DNA of 6,190 bases from contig JABWAN010000370.1 of the NCBI GenBank assembly GCA_013361015.1, positions 1 through 6,190 of the forward strand. The letters are read 5' to 3'. This stretch comes from Candidatus Zhuqueibacterota bacterium (GTDB lineage Bacteria; Zhuqueibacterota; Zhuqueibacteria; Zhuqueibacterales; Zhuqueibacteraceae). How positions within the stretch are numbered: the stretch's first letter is position 1; the number at the start of each line of letters is the position of its first letter. The position numbers and the translations under genes are program-made. Shown here in pieces: positions 1-5,286 of the stretch. The notes below the pieces were generated by a model. That model saw only the letters and a list, made by a program, of their open reading frames with translations. It had not been told where the DNA came from and did no database searches.

Positions 1-1747
1 CTTTGACGACCTCGGCGCTGATTGCAATCAAATAAATCGGCTTGCCGCGATATTCAAATTCCGTGACGCCGTATAGATCAATGGCCTCGACTTCCGGCTG
101 TTGCGACAAGAATGCGATAAGCTCGGGCGCGATTTTGGCCTGCCACTTCGCGGTGGCAAAACCCGAAGCCGCGAGATAGACATCGCCTTCCAAAATGTGA
201 TTCACCCACACATTGATGGTACTGCGAAAGCTCGTGATCATCAAACGCATGCTGAGCAACATGGACAACGACAGCATAAGCGCCGCAATCGCAACTGCGG
301 TGCGACTCAGCGCCGCGCGAATGCCGCGCGTGGCGAGCAAGCCAGGCTGGCCGGCGTGTTTGAGGCTGATCGGCGCAAGCTTCTTTGTCAGCCAAATACT
401 CAAAAGCGGCGTTGCGCAAATCGCTGCGAGGCCGAGGCTGAGTGCGACAAACAATCCACCCCAAAAGCTGGCTGTGAAAAAGTACGCCAGCACGGCCATA
501 AGCATCCACAATACGCCGAGCCATGCGAATTTCAGCGCCCATTTACCCGCGCGTGACTCCAAGCTCGAACGCCGCACTGCGAGAGCCGCGGAAGTGGATG
601 CCGCCTCAAATGCCGGCAAGGCTGTCGCAACCAAAGTCGCGAGCAGGCCGAGTCCAAACGCTTTGAGCATAAGCACGGGACGCAACGCAACGCCTTCGAA
701 TTTGAGAAAGACATAAAGCTGCGAAATGGTGCTGCTCACCGCCTTCGTCGTGTATTGCGCGAGCGCGAAGCCAAGCACCAGCCCGAGTAGCGCGCCGACA
801 ACTCCGAGCGCGAGCGCTTCGAACAACGCGGTGCCCATTATCTGCCTGGGCGTCACGCCCAAACAACGTAGAATGCCAAGCTGCCTGCGTCGATGCATGA
901 CTGTAAACAGCATCGTGTTATAGATGAGAAACATGCCGACAAACACGGCAAGAAACGACAAAGCCGTGAGATTCAAGCGAAACGAGTGCAGCATATCATC
1001 CACGCGCTGGGTTCTGCCGCTCGGGGCGACGATTTGCAGCGTGGGAGGCAACGCCTCGCGCAGTCGCGTAATCTGTTGCGCGCTTGCGATTAAATCCATG
1101 CGATCGACATAACCGATCTTTCCCAACACCTCTTGCGCAGTGCTGATATCGCAAATCGCCAAATGATCGAACCCGAGTTGCGCCAGCAAGGTCGCGGGAA
1201 TTTTCCCGACCACAAACAGCGCGCGCCATTGACTGCCGACGAGCACGTGCAGCGTATCGTCGTGCGCAATGCCATGCTTTTTCAAAAAACTCTCGCTCAC
1301 CAGCACGGCACCCGGCTTGATTAAAACTTGCAAACCGCCAGCCTCAAACCTCGCGTCGCGGCTCTGAGTATTCTGCGCCAACGCTCCAAAGTCGCGAAAC
1401 GGCGCATCTAAAAACGGATCGACACCGAGAATATGAAGCGCGTCTCTATCGGCCTCGCGGCAAGCGGCGACGTATTCAATAACGGGCGCGGCCTGCACAT
1501 TCGGCTGCCGAAGCACCCACGCTGCGAGCGCATCCGCAATGCCATTCGGCCCGCCGTGAATTTGATGCGTGGCGCGACCGGTCACGACTGCGACGCTGCG
1601 CCGAAAGCTCGCCATCGCATTTTCATTTGCCAGATCGATTCCCAACATCACTGCGACACCAATGGCGATGCCCAACAAACACAGGAAAGTCTCAAGCGGG
1701 CGCCGCCGCAAATGACGATAGTTGAAAAGTCGCAGCAAACGAAACAT
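1..1747 (-). CDS. FtsX-like ABC transporter permease, YbbP-like, duplicated layout (3' end beyond window)
   Basis: Membrane subunit of an ABC exporter, partner of the ATPase just upstream. Reading down from ATG at 1747, the frame stays open for 582 codons and leaves the window. The N-terminus (MFRLLRLFNYRHLRRRPLET) is the basic, amphipathic start usual for this family, followed by TM1 (about 21-39) and a large MacB-like extracytoplasmic domain (about 45-255). Then come TM helices at about 259-283, 309-333 and 357-383, with the conserved cytoplasmic FtsX motif 'LGILRCLGVTPRQI' at 290-303. A TM pair (about 408-426 and 430-453), another TM (480-503) and the start of a second extracytoplasmic domain (from about 505) follow. 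This repeat layout matches roughly 800-850-residue YbbP-type permeases, so about 250 residues are probably missing. The family moves lipids, lipoproteins or other hydrophobic substrates out of the inner membrane; the substrate here is unknown. No clear SD precedes the ATG, so translation may depend on the upstream gene. TM boundaries were judged by eye. Confidence 0.93.
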   Translation of the reverse strand, partial: MFRLLRLFNYRHLRRRPLETFLCLLGIAIGVAVMLGIDLANENAMASFRRSVAVVTGRATHQIHGGPNGIADALAAWVLRQPNVQAAPVIEYVAACREADRDALHILGVDPFLDAPFRDFGALAQNTQSRDARFEAGGLQVLIKPGAVLVSESFLKKHGIAHDDTLHVLVGSQWRALFVVGKIPATLLAQLGFDHLAICDISTAQEVLGKIGYVDRMDLIASAQQITRLREALPPTLQIVAPSGRTQRVDDMLHSFRLNLTALSFLAVFVGMFLIYNTMLFTVMHRRRQLGILRCLGVTPRQIMGTALFEALALGVVGALLGLVLGFALAQYTTKAVSSTISQLYVFLKFEGVALRPVLMLKAFGLGLLATLVATALPAFEAASTSAALAVRRSSLESRAGKWALKFAWLGVLWMLMAVLAYFFTASFWGGLFVALSLGLAAICATPLLSIWLTKKLAPISLKHAGQPGLLATRGIRAALSRTAVAIAALMLSLSMLLSMRLMITSFRSTINVWVNHILEGDVYLAASGFATAKWQAKIAPELIAFLSQQPEVEAIDLYGVTEFEYRGKPIYLIAISAEVVK

Positions 1748-1777
1748 GATTTGGCCGAATCTGACTGTGGTTGCAAT

Positions 1778-1791
1778 CCCGAAGGGTCGGG
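1778..1791 (-). promoter_or_regulatory. Second small hairpin in the ATPase-permease gap
   Basis: On the minus strand CCCGA, a four-base loop and TCGGG form a 5-bp GC-rich stem about 30 bases ahead of the permease ATG. With the hairpin at 1826-1844 it gives two stem-loops between the cistrons. No poly-T follows, so it is not a terminator; its role is unknown and it may be chance. Confidence 0.25.
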
Positions 1792-1820
1792 AGGCATTCA
1801 AAATTTTTGTATGTGCAGAA

Positions 1821-2555
1821 TTAAACCCTCGACTGCGTCGAGGGTGGAATATTGCTCGCGTACAAACTATTGAGAACTGCTTCGCTTGAAAGCGCCGTAA
1901 TCTTGCCGTCGCGCACTTGATAGAGACGATCCGCGAAGCGCGCCGCCTCGACGCTGTGGGTGGCGAGCAAAACCGTCCTGCGTTCTTGCACGGCCAGTTG
2001 CTTGAGCAGATTCAAAATGTTCAAACCGTTTTCCGAATCGAGATTGCCGGTCGGCTCATCGGCCAAAATCAACGGAGGATCGTTGATCAGCGCGCGCGCA
2101 ATGGCAACGCGCTGTTGCTGGCCGCCGGAGAGTTGCTCGGGAAAAGCCTCGCGCCGATCGCGAATACCCAAACGTGCGAGCAACGCCACCGCGCGCTCGT
2201 CCAGGCCGGGCAGCGCCTTTTCGCGCAATTGGCCGGGCAGCAATACGTTCTCAAGCACGGAAAGCGTGGGCAGGAGATTGAAGAATTGAAATACGAATCC
2301 GATTTTCTCACGCCGCAGCAAGGTCAACTGCGTGTCGGTCATTGCCGTGAGTTCTTGGTCTTCAAAAAAGATTTTGCCGGAGGTGGGGGGATCGATGCCG
2401 CTGATCAAATTGAGCAGCGTGCTCTTGCCGGAGCCGCTCGCGCCATAAAGGGCGACGAACTCACCACGCGCAATGGTGAGATCGACTTCGTGTAAAGCAT
2501 GCGTCGCGTAAGGGCCGACGCCGTAGGTCTTGGAGATGTGTTCAACGCGAATCAA
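1821..2555 (-). CDS. ABC transporter ATP-binding protein, MacB/LolD/YbbA type
   Basis: Cytoplasmic ATPase that drives the FtsX-like permease encoded next to it. All nucleotide-binding motifs are present in order in 244 residues: Walker A GASGSGKST (38-46), Q-loop Gln90 in FVFQFFNLLPTLSVLENV, signature LSGGQQQR (142-149), Walker B LILADEP (162-168), D-loop NLD (171-173) and H-loop His200 in LLATHS. The FVFQFFNLLP and LADEPTGNLD wording is typical of the LolD/MacB/FtsE branch of exporters. Length is normal for a stand-alone subunit, with a short C-terminal tail (SNIPPSTQSRV). The start is TTG at 2553-2555: an in-frame TAA lies 13 codons upstream (2592-2594), no ATG lies between, and an AGAGGA ribosome binding site sits about five bases ahead. 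It is first in an operon with the permease; the exact LolD, YbbA or MacB assignment cannot be settled without the substrate. Confidence 0.96.
   Translation of the reverse strand: MIRVEHISKTYGVGPYATHALHEVDLTIARGEFVALYGASGSGKSTLLNLISGIDPPTSGKIFFEDQELTAMTDTQLTLLRREKIGFVFQFFNLLPTLSVLENVLLPGQLREKALPGLDERAVALLARLGIRDRREAFPEQLSGGQQQRVAIARALINDPPLILADEPTGNLDSENGLNILNLLKQLAVQERRTVLLATHSVEAARFADRLYQVRDGKITALSSEAVLNSLYASNIPPSTQSRV
1826..1844 (-). promoter_or_regulatory. Perfect 7-bp hairpin at the 3' end of the ATPase gene
   Basis: CCCTCGA and TCGAGGG form a perfect 7-bp stem around a five-base loop. The hairpin lies inside the last codons of the ATPase and is followed on the minus strand by TTTAATTC, which includes the stop codon. 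It could be a weak or attenuating terminator, or an mRNA stability or processing element between the ATPase and permease cistrons. The T tract is too poor for a convincing full terminator. Confidence 0.4.
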
Positions 2556-2557
2556 GC

Positions 2558-2565
2558 ACGTCCTC
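2558..2565 (-). promoter_or_regulatory. Ribosome binding site deciding the TTG start of the ATPase
   Basis: An AGAGGA-type purine run lies about five bases upstream of TTG at 2555 on the minus strand. With the in-frame stop at 2592-2594 and no ATG in between, it supports TTG as the real start. Confidence 0.55.
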
Positions 2566-2630
2566 TTCTGCTTGATGGGTTGTCGGAGAAATTAGGCCAT
2601 GAATTCCTTTTCAGAAAACAAAGGGGCGCA

Positions 2631-2659
2631 AATATATGCAGGCAGAGACGAAAAGACAA
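2631..2659 (-). promoter_or_regulatory. Candidate sigma70-type promoter for the ABC exporter operon
   Basis: On the minus strand, TTGTCT (2654-2659, 4 of 6 to TTGACA) is followed by a 17-base spacer and TATATT (2631-2636, 5 of 6 to TATAAT). Transcription would begin near 2624, giving a leader of about 70 bases before the TTG start at 2555. Position and spacing fit well, but this is a match by eye and the consensus in this organism is unknown. Confidence 0.45.
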
Positions 2660-2849
2660 GCAGAATGATTCGAAAATTGCATCTCCGCAGTTCCGTGCGC
2701 GCCCGCCCGCTTTGCGGCGCAGCGAAGTATAACTTCCGGCCGTATTTTCTTTTTTGCCTGTCGCTGCTCGTTCTTGCGTGTCGTCTCCGCTTGTTTACCG
2801 AGGGGGCTAATTCATCGAGGTGACATATAGGACGAGCCGCAACCAAAGA
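2660..2849. other. Intergenic stretch with no gene I can support
   Basis: Upstream of the ABC operon promoter candidate there is no coding signal I trust. Short frames exist on both strands: one minus-strand frame ends at 2592 and one plus-strand frame covers 2599-2823. The plus one has a hydrophobic run near its end (FLFCLSLLVLACRL). Both are rich in Arg and Cys, lack a proper ribosome binding site and resemble no family I know. The plus-strand frame also overlaps the promoter candidate of the opposite operon. Confidence 0.5.
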
Positions 2850-2906
2850 GGACACAAAAATAAAAGCCTACCAAAAAGCATTTTGTGTCGTTTCATTTTT
2901 GTGTCC
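2850..2906. repeat. AT-rich inverted repeat, 16-bp arms with one mismatch
   Basis: The left arm GGACACAAAAATAAAA (2850-2865) and the right arm TTTCATTTTTGTGTCC (2891-2906) pair in 15 of 16 positions around a 25-base loop. A third, shorter copy of the right-arm core (TTTTGTGTC, 2881-2889) sits just inside, so the left arm can pair in two registers. It could be a bidirectional terminator-like stem, a protein-binding operator or a remnant of a small mobile repeat. Neither adjacent side has an obvious gene ending here. Confidence 0.6.
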
Positions 2907-2986
2907 CGAAAATTTTTGCAGTGATTCAACTTTTTAGATATTAGAGCGCTGCGCGGATTTCAAAAAGCAAAAGCCTGCGTCCTGGC

Positions 2987-3166
2987 ATGATGAAAACGTG
3001 GCGCAGATTTCTTATTCGCATTGGACTGTTTGCAGGTTTGCAGCTTGCACTACAGCATTTTCGTGATAATCCCTATGTTCAACCCGAGACCCGCATGCTC
3101 TCGACTCCAAGCCACCTCGCACGAAGAGGCCACCTAGGTAAACAAGCGAAGAACGCACCTCGGTGA
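2987..3166 (+). CDS. Possible small protein of 59 residues with one N-terminal hydrophobic segment
   Basis: ATG at 2987 (a second in-frame ATG follows directly) opens 59 codons ending in TGA at 3164-3166. The N-terminus is basic and then hydrophobic (MMKTWRRFLIRIGLFAGLQL), like a signal anchor or poor signal peptide, followed by a polar, Arg/Pro/His-rich tail. No family is recognised. Against it: no good ribosome binding site, no clear promoter, a tail composition like untranslated DNA, and no partner gene. It may be a genuine small membrane protein, the remnant of a longer gene, or chance. Confidence 0.22.
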   Translation: MMKTWRRFLIRIGLFAGLQLALQHFRDNPYVQPETRMLSTPSHLARRGHLGKQAKNAPR

Positions 3167-3306
3167 GGCAGCGACAGAACATAAAAAACCAATCTAGCTA
3201 TGGTGACAAACTGCAGCGCCAGGCAGAAATGACCACGCTACGTTCGCAGCCAATAAAGGAGGAATGGCCAAAAAATTTCTTGCTTCACAACAAAAAAGGG
3301 GGTACG

Positions 3307-3330
3307 ATGAGAAGCACTTTTTGTGGATGA
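3307..3330 (+). CDS. Seven-codon minicistron ahead of the acyl-CoA dehydrogenase
   Basis: A strong AAGGGGG ribosome binding site (about 3296-3302) lies four to five bases before ATG at 3307, which reads MRSTFCG and stops at TGA 3328-3330. That stop is four bases before the in-frame ATG at 3335 of the dehydrogenase and overlaps its alternative GTG start at 3323. The dehydrogenase itself has no strong SD, so ribosomes finishing this minicistron could reinitiate on it. It may equally be an accident of a purine-rich leader. Confidence 0.25.
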   Translation: MRSTFCG

Positions 3331-4540
3331 TCAAATGCCAACTGCGCCCACCGACAAGCTCACCCAGCCACTTTCTCATCTCCGCGCTTTCCTCACCACC
3401 GAAGTTTATCCGCTCGAGGCCGTGCTTCTGCAACAAGGCTTTCGTGCGCTTCTGCCAACGCTTGAACAAAAACGCGCACGCGTCAAACAGCTTGGCTTTT
3501 GGGCGCCGCACTTGCCGAAAGACTTGGGAGGATTGGGCCTGACTCTTCCGGAGTTCGCGCAAGTGAGTGAAGTGCTCGGCACGAGTCCGCTGGGCCATTA
3601 TCTCTGCAATTGCCAAGCGCCGGACATCGGCAACATGGAATTGCTGCTCGCACACGGCAATGCAGAACAGCAAGAAAAATTTCTGCGCCCGCTCGCTGCC
3701 GGAGAGATTCGCAGTTGTTTTGCGATGACCGAGCCGGAGCACGCCGGCTCGAACCCCGTATGGCTCAGCACCGCGGCAGTGCGCGAAGGCGGCGCGTACG
3801 TTTTGAATGGCCACAAATGGTTTGCTTCCTCCGCGGAAGGCGCGGCTTTCGCGATTGTGATGGCGGTGACCAATCCCGCAACTCAGAGCCTGCATCGGCG
3901 TGCGAGTCAAATCATCGTACCGATCGCTACGCCGGGCTTTCGCCTCGTGCGCAATATTTCGGTGATGGGCGAGGTTGGCGAAGATTATTTCAGCCACGCA
4001 GAAATCGCTTTTGAAAATTGCCGCGTGCCCATTGCGAATTTGATCGGGCAGGAAGGCCAGGGATTTGCCCTCGCGCAAGAACGCCTCGGCCCGGGACGTA
4101 TTCACCATTGCATGCGTTGGATCGGTATCTGCGAGCGCGCGTTTGATCTCATGTGCCAACGCGCCGCGACGCGCGAACTGGCGCCGGGCAAACTGCTGGC
4201 AAGCCAGGAAGCCATTCAACATGGGATCGCGGAATGTCGCGTTGAAATCAATGCCGCGCGCTTGTTGGTGATGGAGGCGGCGCACAAGCTTGAAAATGAG
4301 GGCAACTATGCTGCGCGTGTGGAGATTTCGATGATCAAGTTTTATGTTGCCAACGTGCTGCAACGCGTGCTCGATCGCGCTATTCAAGTGCACGGCGCAT
4401 TGGGCGTGACGGACGATACGATCCTTTCGTTTTGGTACCGTCACGAGCGCGCTGCGCGCATTTATGATGGGCCGGATGAAGTGCACAAAAGTTTTGTGGC
4501 GCGGGAGGTTTTGAAGAAATATAGGGTCGAGAGTTTGTAG
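3323..4540 (+). CDS. Acyl-CoA dehydrogenase family protein, ACAD10/ACAD11-like
   Basis: FAD-dependent enzyme expected to oxidise an acyl-CoA to the 2,3-enoyl-CoA in the cytoplasm, passing electrons to ETF. In 405 residues (normal for the family) it has the helical N-domain with PKDLGGLGLTLPEF (65-78), the beta domain with CFAMTEPEHAGSNP (132-145) and LNGHKWFAS (161-169), and the C-terminal helical domain with IQVHGALGVTDD (354-365) and RIYDGPDEVHKSFVAREVL (379-397). The YDGPDEVH wording, with Asp382 where medium-chain enzymes have catalytic Glu in YEGT, is typical of the ACAD10/ACAD11 branch, which acts on long, branched or 4-hydroxyacyl-CoAs. The kinase-like APH domain fused in animal ACAD11 is absent here. 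An in-frame stop at 3308 limits the start to GTG 3323 or ATG 3335; the ATG is plausible (401 residues). It converges on the MazF-like gene with an 18-base gap. Substrate unknown. Confidence 0.95.
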   Translation: MDDQMPTAPTDKLTQPLSHLRAFLTTEVYPLEAVLLQQGFRALLPTLEQKRARVKQLGFWAPHLPKDLGGLGLTLPEFAQVSEVLGTSPLGHYLCNCQAPDIGNMELLLAHGNAEQQEKFLRPLAAGEIRSCFAMTEPEHAGSNPVWLSTAAVREGGAYVLNGHKWFASSAEGAAFAIVMAVTNPATQSLHRRASQIIVPIATPGFRLVRNISVMGEVGEDYFSHAEIAFENCRVPIANLIGQEGQGFALAQERLGPGRIHHCMRWIGICERAFDLMCQRAATRELAPGKLLASQEAIQHGIAECRVEINAARLLVMEAAHKLENEGNYAARVEISMIKFYVANVLQRVLDRAIQVHGALGVTDDTILSFWYRHERAARIYDGPDEVHKSFVAREVLKKYRVESL

Positions 4541-4558
4541 ACGACGATGAGTGAAACT

Positions 4559-4933
4559 CTACCTTTCTAAGAAGCCGAGTTCTCTGAACAGTTTGATGTT
4601 TACTTCCTCAAGGCGTTGTTTATTGAGTTTGCCGAGCCTTCGAATCAAGTCCGATTTGAGAATCGTGCGCAGAATGCCAAGTAGAATCTTCGAGTCGCTA
4701 CCGAGGCCGCCTTCTCCAGCCTTGAGCGCGACATCCTGTTTGTAGACGCGATCTAATTTTTTGGTGCTGAACGGCGCGACTATAACGAAAGGATAATGCT
4801 GATTGTCATTGTCCTCATCGTTTTGCACAACCAGCACTGGCCGCTCCTTGCCGACGGCAGTTTCATCTTCGTGCGGAAACTCAAATAACTGGGCAAGATA
4901 AATTTCGCCGCGTCGAATGCGAAGTGACTTCAT
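4559..4933 (-). CDS. MazF/PemK-family toxin, probable sequence-specific mRNA endoribonuclease
   Basis: Toxin half of a two-gene module; the family cuts single-stranded RNA at short motifs and halts translation until bound by its antitoxin. The 124-residue product has the family order: RRGEIYLAQL (7-16, first beta strand), GKERPVLVVQND (28-39) with the conserved Arg31-Pro32, VIVAPFSTK (50-58) with Ser56/Thr57 at the catalytic Thr/Ser site, and DSKILLGILRTILKSDLI (80-97) containing the 'R-T' motif, then a C-terminal helix. No key residue is obviously missing, so it is probably active. The frame is open further upstream to 5065, but that extension overlaps the antitoxin gene and has no family match; ATG 4933 has an AGGG site about six bases ahead and gives a standard-length protein starting MKSLRIRRGE. 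It follows the antitoxin by 10 bases. Confidence 0.92.
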   Translation of the reverse strand: MKSLRIRRGEIYLAQLFEFPHEDETAVGKERPVLVVQNDEDNDNQHYPFVIVAPFSTKKLDRVYKQDVALKAGEGGLGSDSKILLGILRTILKSDLIRRLGKLNKQRLEEVNIKLFRELGFLER

Positions 4934-4943
4934 AATTGCCCTA

Positions 4944-5183
4944 TTAAATGCGCGAGAACGTAGAAAAGTACTCCGGCAAAATTTCTCGGGCATATGCTTT
5001 ACCCGGAGTTTCTCCGAAATCAAAATTTTTCGCGCGCGCGCGATAGCTACTTTTAACTGCTTCATAGTCGCTCGCGGTTTCCTCTTCGAGGAACGTAATA
5101 ATCACGAGCGTATTCGGCTTCCGAAGCACTCGTGCGAGCGGCTTGACCACCTTGCCATTGTAGACGCCTTTAACGGAGAGCAT
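4944..5183 (-). CDS. Small antitoxin candidate (AF2212/DUF104-like N-terminus) paired with the MazF-like toxin
   Basis: A 79-residue product read from ATG 5183 (MLSVKGVYNGKVVKPL). The first 35 residues fit the short beta-type domain seen in AF2212/DUF104-like antitoxin families: a 'GxYxNGKVVKPL' strand-turn-strand, then NTLVIITFLEEE. The rest (about 36-79) is charged and helical or disordered with the end GKAYAREILPEYFSTFSRI, which could be the toxin-binding tail. It lies 10 bases before the toxin gene in the same direction, the usual antitoxin-first order. Two earlier starts in frame (ATG 5192, TTG 5198) would add three or five residues. ATG 5183 is preferred because GAGG (5193-5196) lies nine bases ahead. 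It is not an obvious MazE/AbrB-fold antitoxin. Role is from context; family call is from memory of motif shape. Confidence 0.75.
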   Translation of the reverse strand: MLSVKGVYNGKVVKPLARVLRKPNTLVIITFLEEETASDYEAVKSSYRARAKNFDFGETPGKAYAREILPEYFSTFSRI

Positions 5184-5198
5184 GAAATTCATCCTCAA

Positions 5199-5228
5199 AT
5201 TTTATTTAAAGCTTCATTGTTTGAACAA
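5199..5228 (-). promoter_or_regulatory. Candidate promoter of the toxin-antitoxin operon
   Basis: On the minus strand TTGTTC (5223-5228, 3 of 6), an 18-base spacer and TAAAAT (5199-5204, 5 of 6 to TATAAT) precede the antitoxin. Transcription would begin close to 5192, so the leader is at most about 10 bases, or none if ATG 5192 is used. The -35 half is weak. Confidence 0.35.
5217..5228. promoter_or_regulatory. Palindrome overlapping the antitoxin promoter, possible operator
   Basis: TTGTT-TG-AACAA is a 5-bp-arm inverted repeat that includes the -35 element of the toxin-antitoxin promoter candidate and lies between divergent genes. Antitoxins often repress their own operon from such sites, so this is a reasonable operator candidate. 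The arms are short and A/T-rich, so chance cannot be excluded. Confidence 0.3.
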
Positions 5229-5286
5229 AACATAGTAAGAGAATCGCTGCAAAAATGCAAGCGAGCTTTCACCGGGAAAAGTAATC

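Noticed and set aside
78..1873. Several plus- and minus-strand frames of 60-167 codons within 78-1873
   Set aside because: All lie over the FtsX-like permease, whose frame is open throughout and has clear TM and FtsX features; the others are composition shadows.
1917..2495. 192-codon plus-strand frame across the ABC ATPase
   Set aside because: Shadow of the ATPase on the opposite strand; no motif and no ribosome binding site.
2599..2823. 74-codon plus-strand frame with a hydrophobic, lipobox-like segment
   Set aside because: No ribosome binding site, Arg/Cys-rich translation, overlaps the opposite operon's promoter; the LVLAC-like run is too far from the N-terminus for a lipoprotein signal.
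2592..2855. 87-codon minus-strand frame upstream of the ATPase
   Set aside because: It spans the promoter candidate and leader of the ABC operon, has no domain and ends in the in-frame stop before the TTG start.
3151..3170. CCTC-GGT-GAGG hairpin near 3158-3168
   Set aside because: Only 4 bp, no T tract, probably chance.
3194..4486. 430-codon open frame on the minus strand across the acyl-CoA dehydrogenase
   Set aside because: It is antisense to a gene with full family motifs, is rich in Arg/His/Ala without any recognisable domain, and arises from the codon bias of the sense gene.
4934..5065. 44-residue N-terminal extension of the MazF-like toxin
   Set aside because: It overlaps the antitoxin gene, has no family resemblance, and ATG 4933 with an AGGG site gives the standard length.
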